IMG/VR virus record: IMGVR_UViG_3300046529_000047
Coordinates: 1 to 21,324 of that record
Source of the DNA: a virus
Length of the DNA: 21,324 bases
Reading direction: 5' to 3' (one strand)
Shown here: piece by piece, positions 7,402 to 14,703 of the stretch
How positions within the stretch are numbered: the first letter of the stretch is position 1
Layout: each line of letters begins with the position of its first letter
Notes under the pieces: generated by a model
Seen by the model: the letters and a program-made list of their open reading frames with translations, nothing else
Database searches by the model: none
Told to the model about the DNA's origin: nothing
Position numbers and translations under genes: made by a program

Positions 7402-7425
7402 AAAAACCCCGCACTTGGCGGGGTT
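7402..7425 (-). terminator. Rho-independent terminator-like hairpin before sheath gene
   Basis: On the minus strand AACCCCGC (7418-7425) pairs with GCGGGGTT (7405-7412) around a 5-base loop and is followed by TTT. It sits in the 85-base gap between the neck terminator gene (stop at 7449) and the sheath start at 7363. Confidence 0.85.
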
Positions 7426-7448
7426 CGGGGTAGTGGGCGGGGCGAGAA

Positions 7449-7979
7449 TTAAGGCGGGTACACGACATCGACATCGATCAAGCCGACCTCGAGCGAGTCC
7501 GCAAAGTCCTGAGGTACGGTGACGACCGGATTGAACTGAAGCACTGCATCGAATACCCACCGCTCCATGTACTGCTCTTCGCCTGTGACGAACGGCATCT
7601 GATGCGCGTCGTTGGCATATAGCGGCTGCATATCCAGCCCGGACTCGGCAAACTTCTGACACGCATAGTCGCTGCGCAACATCATCGAAAGCATGTTGGC
7701 GTTGTCCATCGCGGACACGCCGTAGCAGTCGATCTGAACGGATAGTTGCGTCGATCGCTTGTTCAGGGAGCCGCTGTTATCCGGTGCGTAGGTCTGCACG
7801 TTCGTCGAGAGTGGGCTGCTCAGAGACGCAGTGATTTCGATGAAATCGCCAGCTGGCATCGCGACGCGATTCTGAAGCCCGCGGATAACATGGTCGCCGT
7901 CAAGGCTGACCAGCGACAGAATGAACGAGCGCAATACCGTCAGCACCTGCGTTTCTGTGATGGAGACGGTAGCGGGCAT
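7449..7979 (-). CDS. Neck / tail terminator protein (gp12-like)
   Basis: 176 residues from the ATG at 7979, which shares a base with the TGA of the upstream gene (TGATG); an in-frame ATG at 8015 would add 12 residues but would overlap the previous gene by 37 bases. The sequence MPATVSITETQVLTVLRSFIL is followed by VAMPAGDFIEITAS, STQLSVQIDCYGVSAMDNANMLS and a C-terminal FNPVVTVPQDFADSL, then VDVVYPP. I recognise this as the neck terminator family that usually precedes DUF3383 sheath genes. It would form the ring closing the tail at the head-tail junction. Family call by eye and by position. Confidence 0.75.
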   Translation of the reverse strand: MPATVSITETQVLTVLRSFILSLVSLDGDHVIRGLQNRVAMPAGDFIEITASLSSPLSTNVQTYAPDNSGSLNKRSTQLSVQIDCYGVSAMDNANMLSMMLRSDYACQKFAESGLDMQPLYANDAHQMPFVTGEEQYMERWVFDAVLQFNPVVTVPQDFADSLEVGLIDVDVVYPP

Positions 7980-8377
7980 CAAGTGTTCATCTGGAGCGAG
8001 ACACCGACCTTGCACCAGCCGGTATCCCAGGTTTCGATTACGGCTTTCACAAGCCAGGTGGTGTTCGCCAGAGAGAGGGGCACGCCGCCGCCGAACATGA
8101 ACAGGTCACCGCCTTGGCCGAGGGGGCGTACCACGCCTTGCGAGTTGCCGTTCAGGTAAAACGCGCGTTGCACACCCTGGACGTTCAATCCTTCGAGATG
8201 CCGGAGATCGCCCGCGGTCAGCGCCTGCACCTGAACCATGACGCCGTCGACATCGACGTAGGCCGGGGTTTGCGAACCATCAGGCCCGGTCGTGTAGCCG
8301 CTGCTGTAGCGGATTGTGGCGGGGCGGAAGGGGTTGATCGTGCCGATCGCGCCAGCGACAACGTTGTGAAGGTTCAC
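7979..8377 (-). CDS. Head-tail neck protein, function unassigned
   Basis: A 132-residue protein, ATG at 8377 overlapping the preceding stop by four bases (ATGA). It is beta-rich and Gly-rich (MNLHNVVAGAIGTINPF, RYSSGYTTGPDGSQTPAY, VQVQALTAGDLRHLEGLNVQGVQRAFYLNGN) and ends in WDTGWCKVGVSLQMNT. I recall similar proteins in the same slot of DUF4054/DUF3383 phages but no established function. The position between the HK97gp10-like protein and the neck terminator suggests a head-tail joining or stopper role. No enzymatic motif or signal peptide is seen. Confidence 0.6.
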   Translation of the reverse strand: MNLHNVVAGAIGTINPFRPATIRYSSGYTTGPDGSQTPAYVDVDGVMVQVQALTAGDLRHLEGLNVQGVQRAFYLNGNSQGVVRPLGQGGDLFMFGGGVPLSLANTTWLVKAVIETWDTGWCKVGVSLQMNT

Positions 8378-8964
8378 GATCCGTCTCCTTCCTGCACTTC
8401 CGAATCGACACTGTTCAGCATGTGGCCGGAGTCGATCAGCGGATTGTCTTTGCCCTTCTTGGCGATCGTCGATTTCGCATTGCCGGGGCTCGAGAACTCC
8501 CGGATCGATTCCTGAAGCTGCTCAGATACGAGCTTGCCCATGCGACCTAGTGCCAAGTCTTCGTCATAATCCGCTGCCTTGATGATCTTGCCGAGTTGTT
8601 CCGGCCATTCGCCCTTGCGCTTCTGGATCATGTCGCGGAAGAACGGACGCGACGGGATTGTTACTGTGTGCTCTTCTACATGATGCGTCGTCGAGAAATT
8701 CGCCTTGTCGGCTTTCACGAACTGGCCATTCTTATTGAATGTGCCGTCGCTCTTGATGCTGCGGTTGATGGTGACGTCATGCGCCGGCACGGTGACCGTA
8801 CCGCCGTACTCGTTTGTGGCCGCGATCAGCGCGACAGGCGTACCGTCTGGATACGTCGCGTCTTCGAGGAAGCCGACGCGAACCGTGTTGGGCTTGCCGA
8901 CCTTGGCCGCGATCTCGCGAAGCTTGGCTTCGAGTGCGGCGCCGCCGGTGAATGCGTTGCCCAT
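8374..8964 (-). CDS. HK97 gp10-like tail completion / virion morphogenesis protein
   Basis: 196 residues from ATG 8964. This start has GGAGG five bases upstream and shares a base with the TGA of the DUF4054 gene (TGATG), so it is preferred over the in-frame upstream start at 8991. The protein has MGNAFTGGAALEAKLREIA, TVRVGFLEDATYPDGTPVALIAATNEYGG and IPSRPFFRDMIQKRKGEW, the usual hallmarks of the gp10-like family (VGF, the NEYG-type turn, PSRPFFR). The C-terminal part has DNPLIDSGHMLNSVDSEV, again typical. These proteins act at the upper tail or neck. Confidence 0.75.
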   Translation of the reverse strand: MGNAFTGGAALEAKLREIAAKVGKPNTVRVGFLEDATYPDGTPVALIAATNEYGGTVTVPAHDVTINRSIKSDGTFNKNGQFVKADKANFSTTHHVEEHTVTIPSRPFFRDMIQKRKGEWPEQLGKIIKAADYDEDLALGRMGKLVSEQLQESIREFSSPGNAKSTIAKKGKDNPLIDSGHMLNSVDSEVQEGDGS

Positions 8965-9404
8965 CACCGCCTCCAGGGTCCGCGTTCCCACGGATTAGCG
9001 ATCGGCGTTGGCCCGGGAACATAGCGCATGGAGCGGAACTGGACGGTAGCCTGCCAGAATGCGAGGCCATATTTCGTCTGGCTGTACCACTGCGCCGATC
9101 CTGCTGGCATGTCCAGTTGCGTCCCCACTGAGACGCTGCCCTCAGTCGCATTACTTATGCGCCCGACCAAGGGAGACGATGCTTCGCCGTTCAGCGGAGC
9201 ATTCAGGGCGGCAATGTGCGCCGTCACCATGTTGAGCAACACCGCCCTCAGGCACAGATCCTGAATGATGCTGCCGGGCGAGTTGTCGCAGTAAAGTTGC
9301 GCTTCCCAGAAATACTGCTGGGCGAGCGGTTGAGGAACAGACGTCGCAAGTTCCGGATACCGCAAAGCCCATGCCGAGTAATCGAAACTTACGACGCCGT
9401 TCAT
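8964..9404 (-). CDS. Head-tail connector (DUF4054 family)
   Basis: A 146-residue protein, ATG at 9404 in a TAATG junction. It starts MNGVVSFDYSAWALRYPELATSV, continues with AQQYFWEAQLYCDNSPGSIIQD, a helical LCLRAVLLNMVTAHIAALNAP, then GRISNATEGSVSV and WYSQTKYGLAFWQAT, and ends PIANPWERGPWRR. This order of motifs is that of DUF4054, an adaptor of the gp6/gp15 connector type that binds under the portal. The gene lies in the expected slot between capsid and neck genes. Confidence 0.85.
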   Translation of the reverse strand: MNGVVSFDYSAWALRYPELATSVPQPLAQQYFWEAQLYCDNSPGSIIQDLCLRAVLLNMVTAHIAALNAPLNGEASSPLVGRISNATEGSVSVGTQLDMPAGSAQWYSQTKYGLAFWQATVQFRSMRYVPGPTPIANPWERGPWRR

Positions 9405-9883
9405 TACGATGCCCGCCGGAAGCCGTCAGACGTTTCAAGACCCTTCGGGAGCTTGCTCGGATCGAGACGCTCCAAGCCGGACTTTTCGGTTTCTTTTTCG
9501 CGGGCTTCTGCCATCGTGCTCGCATTGTCCGCGTGTGCGAACAGCATGCCGTTCACGATGTATTCCGCCTCTTTGTGCTGCTCGACCCATTCGTCCCAGA
9601 ACGCTTTCGGGATGCCATGCGTGATCGCATAGCCGAACGTGAGTTGCTGATGCGGACCCTTGTTCTGCGGAAAAGAATTGCCCTGCACGACGAACGTCTT
9701 CGCACCGCGGCGCGGCTCCGCGATCTTGTACGTGCGAGCGCCGCCACCCATGACCGGCTCATTGCGTTCACGAAAGTCGTAGAGCTTCAGCACAAAGTCG
9801 AACGGCATCTTGCTTGCCACCGTGACCGTTGCATTCGACGGGGATTCGTTGTGCTTCTTGATTGAAAGCGTATCGCCAGCCAT
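9404..9883 (-). CDS. Conserved phage structural-region protein, function unknown
   Basis: A 159-residue protein, ATG at 9883 with AGGCGG about five bases upstream. It contains TVASKMPFDFVLKLYDFRERNEPVMGGGARTYK, FVVQGNSFPQNKGPH, TFGYAITHGIPKAFWDEWVEQHK and VNGMLFAHAD, followed by a charged, probably flexible C-terminus (TMAEAREKETEKSG). I recall similar proteins between the capsid and DUF4054 genes of related phages, without an assigned function. A head-completion or internal virion role is possible from position only. It is the first gene after the capsid terminator and the nested inverted repeat. Confidence 0.65.
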   Translation of the reverse strand: MAGDTLSIKKHNESPSNATVTVASKMPFDFVLKLYDFRERNEPVMGGGARTYKIAEPRRGAKTFVVQGNSFPQNKGPHQQLTFGYAITHGIPKAFWDEWVEQHKEAEYIVNGMLFAHADNASTMAEAREKETEKSGLERLDPSKLPKGLETSDGFRRAS

Positions 9884-9924
9884 ATTGACCGCCTGTAAAA
9901 AAGGAAAACCGCGAAGAGAGAGGG

Positions 9925-9980
9925 GCGTGCCGCCAACGCTGCGGTCAGGGCGCTTTCGGGAATGACCCTAGGCGGCACGC
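9925..9980. repeat. Nested 10-bp inverted repeat downstream of capsid gene
   Basis: GCGTGCCGCC (9925-9934) and GGCGGCACGC (9971-9980) are a perfect 10-bp inverted repeat. Inside it GGTCA (9943-9947) pairs with TGACC (9963-9967), so the whole 56 bases can fold into one long stem-loop. It lies in the 153-base gap between the capsid terminator and the next gene's start. Confidence 0.7.
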
Positions 9981-9989
9981 TTTGCTGCA

Positions 9990-10015
9990 AAAGAAAAGCC
10001 GCCCGGAGGCGGCTT
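9990..10015 (-). terminator. Rho-independent terminator after major capsid gene
   Basis: On the minus strand AAGCCGCC (10008-10015) and GGCGGCTT (9996-10003) form an 8-bp GC-rich stem with a 4-base loop, followed by a T-rich run TTTTCTTTT. It begins about 20 bases after the capsid stop codon. Confidence 0.88.
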
Positions 10016-10036
10016 ATTACTTCTGGTGAAACTCGC

Positions 10037-11137
10037 TCACACGCCGACCATCTGCGCCATGGCAAACGGCTGGCGAAGAATGAAACCCGCCGAGCCTTGC
10101 GCCATCTTCTGCTTGTATGCCGACAGTTCGCGAACGACCGGACCTGCCCACAGCTTCGCGTTGAAGCTGCAATAACCGGAGTCCTGACCGGTTGCGTCCG
10201 GGCACCAGAGTTGCACGATCTCACCGATCGCCGAACCTTGCGGGTTCTGTGCGGTCAGCGCGCCGTATTGCACAGCGGTCTTGACTTCCAGGTTCGGGAA
10301 GTTGTTCTTCAACAGCGCCGCCACGTTCACGTTGAACGTGTTCGTTGCGGTCATCGCACCTTCGCGGCTCGGCGACATTGCCAGCACGAAGCGCGACTTG
10401 GTGTTGATGCGACCCGACGACTGGTTGATGAGCTGGATCACGAGACCTTGAATGTCCTCGAAAATCTCGTTCGCCGTGGCATTGATCGCGGTGCCATTCA
10501 GCCACGCCACGCCACCATTAGCCTTCGGTGCCGGGGCAATTGCCGGGTAGAGCGACGGATCATTCAGCGCCCCGTAGTTCTGGAGACCGTCGACGCCCTT
10601 GAAGTACGTCAGGTTCTGGAACTTGTTCAGGCCGTCGATCGCAGCTTCTTTCTGCTCGGCGACGAATCCGATCTTCGCGAGGCCGACGCGGTCGATCTCA
10701 AGATCACCGTACTCGACGATGGTCTGATACAGATACGGCTGGCGTTCCGGAAAGTTCGTGTTGATTCCGGCGCGACCGTTGTTGTTGTGATCACCATACG
10801 AGGAAACTTCGTAGGTACGTTCCACAACCGGGAAGATCAGCGTCGTGCTGGTCCATTCGCCTTTCTGCTTCTCGCCGAAGATGTCGGCGCCTTCGTTGGC
10901 CGCCGTCAGGACTCGGAGAATGTCCGGGTCCATGAAGAAGGTCAGGTATGCCGGGACGCCGGAGTTCGGAGCCGTAACGAGTGCCGGCTGGGCATCCATC
11001 GCGAGATTGAGGTTTTCTTTCCACTCCGGGCGGCAGAATGCCTGCGTTCCCGGAAAGTCGATACCCCAGCGCGTGCGGTGATAGTCAATCGCTGCCCGCT
11101 GGTCGGCGGGCGACATGTCATATGCCAGTTTGGGCAT
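10037..11137 (-). CDS. Major capsid protein (DUF2184 family)
   Basis: A 366-residue protein, ATG at 11137 with AGGA seven bases upstream. It starts MPKLAYDMSPADQRAAIDYHR, then FMDPDILRVLTAANEGADIFGE, then TSTTLIFPVVERTYEVSSYGDHNNNGRA, VEYGDLEIDRVGLAKIGFVAEQKEAAI and FKGVDGLQNYGALNDPSLYPAI, and ends RQPFAMAQMVGV. This is the DUF2184 capsid family, a variant of the HK97 fold in which assembled subunits form the shell. The gene is bracketed by strong hairpins on both sides, as expected for a highly expressed structural gene. The protease/scaffold and the cement protein are encoded just upstream. No delta-domain-like N-terminal extension is obvious. Confidence 0.88.
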   Translation of the reverse strand: MPKLAYDMSPADQRAAIDYHRTRWGIDFPGTQAFCRPEWKENLNLAMDAQPALVTAPNSGVPAYLTFFMDPDILRVLTAANEGADIFGEKQKGEWTSTTLIFPVVERTYEVSSYGDHNNNGRAGINTNFPERQPYLYQTIVEYGDLEIDRVGLAKIGFVAEQKEAAIDGLNKFQNLTYFKGVDGLQNYGALNDPSLYPAIAPAPKANGGVAWLNGTAINATANEIFEDIQGLVIQLINQSSGRINTKSRFVLAMSPSREGAMTATNTFNVNVAALLKNNFPNLEVKTAVQYGALTAQNPQGSAIGEIVQLWCPDATGQDSGYCSFNAKLWAGPVVRELSAYKQKMAQGSAGFILRQPFAMAQMVGV

Positions 11138-11156
11138 GATTTAATCCTTTGGGCAA

Positions 11157-11180
11157 TAAAAAAGCCGCCCTTAGGCGGCT
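11157..11180 (-). terminator. Rho-independent terminator between cement and capsid genes
   Basis: On the minus strand AGCCGCC (11174-11180) pairs with GGCGGCT (11163-11169) around a 4-base loop and is followed by TTTTT. It lies in the 69-base gap after the cement gene and ends 20 bases before the capsid start codon, with only the capsid ribosome binding site between. Confidence 0.88.
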
Positions 11181-11206
11181 TGATGCGTTGATGGTGGACT
11201 GTGGCG

Positions 11207-12112
11207 TTAGCCGAGAACCCAGGTGGTCATCTTGACCAGTTCGCCCGGTGCGGCGACGGAAGCGGCGACCCATTTCGTCTGGGTGCCGGCCGCGACCGTG
11301 ATCGTTCCGGATGCGAAGGTCTGACCGATGTTCACGGCGTACGTCCCGTTGCCACCAGTGCCCGTCAGGAAATCCGTGATAGCGGTGCCAGCGGTAATGC
11401 CACTACCGCTCAAGGCATCGCCGAGTGCCAGGGCGCCCGAGCCGACAGCCGTCACCGTGAGCGTGCCGCCAGAGCCGGTAATTGCCGTGCTGGCGACCGT
11501 CTGTGCGGCGCTGACCTGATAGGTGCCGATGCCGCCGGCCGTGCCAGTGAGCTGGCTGAGAATCTGCGTGCCAGCGGTGACGTTCGTGCCGCTGATCGTC
11601 TGGCCGTTCGTCAGAACCCCGGTCGTGACCGCGGTAACCGTCAGCGTCGTGCCGGCGATCGATCCCGTCACCACGTTAGCAGCGATCGAGCCAGTCACGG
11701 TTGCGCCAGTGAAGTTCGAGCCGAACTGAACTGCACCGGTGGAGTTCTGCGCATAAGCAGCCTGGCCGACCGCGGTCGTGCTCGATCCGGCGTTCACAAC
11801 CCAGAAGCCGCCCGCGCTGAACAGCGTGATCGGCGCGCCCTGGTAAATGGTGAGCGTGCGCTCGGCGAGGTAGTCGGTGATGATGGCTTGCTGGTCACGC
11901 AGCACGAAGCCCGAAGGTGCGCCAGCGCCGTAGTTGTTCACGGTGCGGCCGTCTTCCGGGTTGACCCAGGCGAAACGGCCAACAGTGACGCCACCGGGAC
12001 CGGCGACGAGTGCGCCTTGACCGGCATTGACGGTCGCGCGCGGGTTGTTATCGCAGAAGTCACCCAGTACTGCGGGTGCCGCCTGCACATTGACTTGACG
12101 GGGGAATCCCAT
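11207..12112 (-). CDS. Structural cement (head decoration) protein with a two-repeat insertion
   Basis: A 301-residue protein, ATG at 12112 with AGGAG six bases upstream. Residues 1-130 ([64 protein letters not shown]) and the last 25 ([23 protein letters not shown]) are those of the phage cement protein family that decorates and stabilises the shell. Between them, residues about 154-212 and 216-273 are two similar Gly/Thr/Ser-rich beta repeats, each with LTVTAV, an SG.G/N.TAGT turn and GTY.V.....ASTAIT-like end. Such repeats are common in phage surface proteins. Usual family members appear shorter, so the repeats look like an added module facing outward. Confidence 0.8.
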   Translation of the reverse strand: MGFPRQVNVQAAPAVLGDFCDNNPRATVNAGQGALVAGPGGVTVGRFAWVNPEDGRTVNNYGAGAPSGFVLRDQQAIITDYLAERTLTIYQGAPITLFSAGGFWVVNAGSSTTAVGQAAYAQNSTGAVQFGSNFTGATVTGSIAANVVTGSIAGTTLTVTAVTTGVLTNGQTISGTNVTAGTQILSQLTGTAGGIGTYQVSAAQTVASTAITGSGGTLTVTAVGSGALALGDALSGSGITAGTAITDFLTGTGGNGTYAVNIGQTFASGTITVAAGTQTKWVAASVAAPGELVKMTTWVLG

Positions 12113-12135
12113 GTTCTACTCCTGTGTCCTGTTGA

Positions 12136-14058
12136 TTAGCGGCCGAGGCGATGCGCGTTCGGGAAGGCGTCCGAAAAATCGCCCGGTAGCTGGCTGTCCG
12201 ATGCGATGCGCGCCTTCGGCGGAGCATCACCCGGCTTCGGCTGGGCAACCAGCACAGCCTTGTATGCGCTCGGGTGGACGCCAGCGACGTCGATCTTGAG
12301 CACGTCGAGGGCTGCCTTGTAGATGGCCTCGGCGCTGTCCATGGCGGTCAGCTTGCCGACATACGGCTTGGCGATTTCTTCGGCTTCAGCGATGCCGCGC
12401 AGGCGGGCGATCGTCTTCTGTTCTGCATCGCGCGCTGCTGCGTCGCAGGCGAGTTTGATCGCCTTGTCCATTGCTGCCTTGCTCATCGGAAGCGGCTCCT
12501 TGTTCGTGTCATCGCGCGGGGTTGCGTTTGCGCCACCCGGCGTTTGCGGCGGTTCATCCATTGCGGCGGGATCGGCAGGTTCTGCCGGCGTCGGTTCGTC
12601 GACCGCCTGACCGGCAGCCGGCGCGCTCAATTTGGCTTCGATCTGTGCGAGGTCTTCGTCGCTGATCTTGCCGCGAAGCATGTCGAGGATTTCGGCGCAC
12701 TTCGGATCGACGTTGTCTTCGGCGACATCGTCGTTATCCGGCTGTTCACCATCCAGCTTGTCGAGCAACTCGACGACATCTGCCAGATCGGTGTCCTGCG
12801 CCAGATGGGACTTGATCGCAGCAACGATGCCAGGCTTCTTCGCCAGCCAGTTGCTTTTTTTCACGCCCGCCAGAATCGAGTTCAGATCGATTGCGGCATC
12901 AGCGGCCATCTTCGGCTTCAGGACGGCGAGCAACGCCCCCTTAGCCATTACAGCTTTCTTACTCAGGGACTTGCTCACTGTTAGTGCTCCCATAGGGTTA
13001 ATAGAATCTGCTACAAGGACGTCAGGGCCTGCTCGGCCCTTTTCTACGAGTGCTACGTGGTTGAATCTGAGATTGCGTATGACCCCGTCATAAGGGACGC
13101 CCTCATACGTTCCCGGCGTCATGTCCGGGTCGTAGTAGTAGGCGCTGGAGATTTCCTGCTGCGCTCCGGTCTCGATTCCCCGGATAGCCCTATCGGTCCA
13201 GATGACAAGCGAGTTGTCGAGATAGGGCGCGTTGAACGCGGCGTCTGTGCCAGTCGACCCGACAATCAGATCGGGGCGGTGGTCCGAGGAATTGACCGGA
13301 ACGTGTTCGCTCAGAACCGGGATGTTGTTCGCGGTCGACGCAGCCTTAGCGAGTTCGTCCGGATCGCGGAGCAGCATGTAGATGCGCTCGGGCTCGAGGC
13401 CCAACTTGTCCCAGTCGGGGATTTCATTGCCGCGGTACGGGCAGACGTTTGCCTTGCTAATGTGCGTCAGCTCGACGTGCATGCGGCCGTCCTGGTCCGT
13501 CATGCGCACGCTGGCCTTGTCGAAGGCGAGGCGGTCCATTGCTGGCTTGTCGTCGTCGGCTGTCTGAGTGCCCAGAGCAACCTCGACGGTGCCCTTGACG
13601 CCAGGGTGAAGGGGCTGCGGCGGCTCGTCGAGCTTCGCCCACTTGAACGCGGTGTGTTCCTCGCGTTGCAGCTTGGGCGTGAACTTGCGCATGATGTCCA
13701 TGCGGAACGTGATGAAGTCGACGCCCTCCAGATCCTCGACGCTCGTCATGAGGCGAAGTTCGCCATAGGGGAGGCCGCCGATCTCTTCACGAGTCTCGCG
13801 GATCGCCGTTTGCTCGGGCGTTTCGTTATCGTCTGCTTTGCCGCCGGGGAAATCCCATTCGTTCGGATGATTCGACGTCGGGCTACGCAGAAGGAACAGG
13901 GCTTCGCCATCAGGCGTCACCATACAGATGCCAGCGCCGCGAATCTTTTCGTCCTTCGCGACAAACTCCTTTCCGACACTCTTGGGGATGCCGAGATTGC
14001 TTTTCCCCTCAGCCGCGGCGTACATCGCGCGCTTCTGCTTTTCGGATACGGTCGGCAT
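12136..14058 (-). CDS. NUDIX domain fused to DUF2213 prohead protease and scaffold
   Basis: 640 residues from ATG 14058, two bases after the stop of a 52-aa ORF. The ORF extends upstream to 14214, but those 52 residues are Arg-rich, unlike a protein start, and lie out of frame over that small gene. Residues 1-35 ([25 protein letters not shown]) are a phage N-terminal motif. Residues 40-150 are a NUDIX fold with an intact box (G73, E79, R87-E88, E91-E92, G94). Residues 175-350 are DUF2213, a putative prohead protease with candidate His252 (SEHVPV) and Ser304/305 (EISSAYYYD). The rest is acidic and Pro-rich (about 430-520), then helical, like a scaffold. It precedes cement and capsid genes as expected. 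NUDIX substrate unknown. Confidence 0.85.
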   Translation of the reverse strand: MPTVSEKQKRAMYAAAEGKSNLGIPKSVGKEFVAKDEKIRGAGICMVTPDGEALFLLRSPTSNHPNEWDFPGGKADDNETPEQTAIRETREEIGGLPYGELRLMTSVEDLEGVDFITFRMDIMRKFTPKLQREEHTAFKWAKLDEPPQPLHPGVKGTVEVALGTQTADDDKPAMDRLAFDKASVRMTDQDGRMHVELTHISKANVCPYRGNEIPDWDKLGLEPERIYMLLRDPDELAKAASTANNIPVLSEHVPVNSSDHRPDLIVGSTGTDAAFNAPYLDNSLVIWTDRAIRGIETGAQQEISSAYYYDPDMTPGTYEGVPYDGVIRNLRFNHVALVEKGRAGPDVLVADSINPMGALTVSKSLSKKAVMAKGALLAVLKPKMAADAAIDLNSILAGVKKSNWLAKKPGIVAAIKSHLAQDTDLADVVELLDKLDGEQPDNDDVAEDNVDPKCAEILDMLRGKISDEDLAQIEAKLSAPAAGQAVDEPTPAEPADPAAMDEPPQTPGGANATPRDDTNKEPLPMSKAAMDKAIKLACDAAARDAEQKTIARLRGIAEAEEIAKPYVGKLTAMDSAEAIYKAALDVLKIDVAGVHPSAYKAVLVAQPKPGDAPPKARIASDSQLPGDFSDAFPNAHRLGR

Positions 14059-14060
14059 GG

Positions 14061-14219
14061 CTATGTGCAGGTAATGCGTACGCCACGCATGGCGACGCGC
14101 GATGCGATGAGGGCGGCTCGATCGGCGCCCACGAACGGGAAGATTGCGAAAGCGCAGATTTTCGCTGCGGGCATTGCCCAGCGCGCGAATTTCACGTTGA
14201 CTCGAATCACGCACTCCAT
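14061..14219 (-). CDS. Small 52-aa protein with a hydrophobic segment
   Basis: ATG at 14219 lies one base after the TGA of the 96-aa gene (TGATATG, a junction also used twice elsewhere in this window). The stop TAG at 14061-14063 is followed two bases later by the NUDIX-protease ATG. It begins [20 protein letters not shown] and continues [20 protein letters not shown], then [11 protein letters not shown]. This is a basic protein with an amphipathic or short membrane-like stretch at about residues 14-32. Small proteins of this shape occur in phage head operons, but I cannot name a family. No strong Shine-Dalgarno is seen; coupling from the upstream gene is likely. It competes with the N-terminal extension of the NUDIX frame, and I judge it more likely to be real. 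Confidence 0.6.
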   Translation of the reverse strand: MECVIRVNVKFARWAMPAAKICAFAIFPFVGADRAALIASRVAMRGVRITCT

Positions 14220-14220
14220 A

Positions 14221-14511
14221 TCAAGTGCCCACTGCGATATTCAGACCCACAACACCGGATAACGTGATCGCTGCGAGGTTGGTGTTGACGCCTATCGTCA
14301 AGGCGACGGGCGATCCGGGGAGGACCGCCATCGCTTCGTATTGGACGGCTTCCACCGCGTCATCGCCCATCGCCACGAATACGACACGCTGACCGAGATT
14401 GGTCACGATTGCGACTGTAGGCGAACCGGTCGTCGGCAGTTCGACGGATGACGACACATTGGTCGCCTGTAGTTCGACGGCGTCAGTCGGTGCGAAAGAT
14501 GGGATAGTCAT
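14221..14511 (-). CDS. Small beta-rich protein of the head module, unknown
   Basis: A 96-residue protein, ATG at 14511 overlapping the upstream stop (ATGA). It is beta-rich and acidic with many Val, Thr and Ala: VELQATNVSSSVELPTTGSPT, AIVTNLGQRVVFVAMGDDAVEAVQYEAM, VLPGSPVALTIGVNTNLAAITLSG. The pattern resembles small decoration or fibre-base proteins of phage heads, but no family is recognised with confidence. Placement between the minor head gene and the protease gene is compatible with a capsid accessory role. No signal peptide or Cys residues. Confidence 0.6.
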   Translation of the reverse strand: MTIPSFAPTDAVELQATNVSSSVELPTTGSPTVAIVTNLGQRVVFVAMGDDAVEAVQYEAMAVLPGSPVALTIGVNTNLAAITLSGVVGLNIAVGT

Positions 14512-14702
14512 TTCACAAGCTCATGAATGGGGTGATACGGGTGAAATGGAAACCCTGCTTCGGCATTGATGCGGATCACATCCTCAATCGGAGGAAACCC
14601 CCGGCGCCACTTATGTTCATCACGCCAACGAGCGGCATCCCGATCCCATTCATCCACCGCCGGATCTTTGGGCTTCTGTTTGAACCAGTTGAGGATTGCC
14701 AT
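14508..14702 (-). CDS. Small 64-aa protein, unknown
   Basis: ATG at 14702, one base after the TGA of the minor head gene (TGATATG), ending in an ATGA overlap with the next gene, so both ends are fixed by coupling. It is rich in Trp, Pro and charged residues: MAILNWFKQKPKDPAVDEWDR, ARWRDEHKWRRGFPP, IEDVIRINAEAGFPFHPYHPI. No membrane segment or known motif. Function unknown; it lies within the head module. Confidence 0.6.
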   Translation of the reverse strand: MAILNWFKQKPKDPAVDEWDRDAARWRDEHKWRRGFPPIEDVIRINAEAGFPFHPYHPIHELVK

Positions 14703-14703
14703 A

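Noticed and set aside
9962-11191. Plus-strand ORF of 409 codons opposite the capsid gene
   Set aside because: It is the antisense shadow of the clearly recognised DUF2184 capsid gene; high GC leaves long open antisense frames. Its product is Arg/His/Val-rich with no known motif and no ribosome binding site.
14059-14214. N-terminal extension of the NUDIX-protease
   Set aside because: The 52 extra residues are Arg-rich with no homologous look, while another frame gives a neatly coupled small gene; the [13 protein letters not shown] motif normally sits at the protein start.
13057-14262. Plus-strand ORF of 401 codons opposite the NUDIX-protease
   Set aside because: Antisense of a gene with an intact NUDIX box; composition is typical of GC-driven antisense frames.
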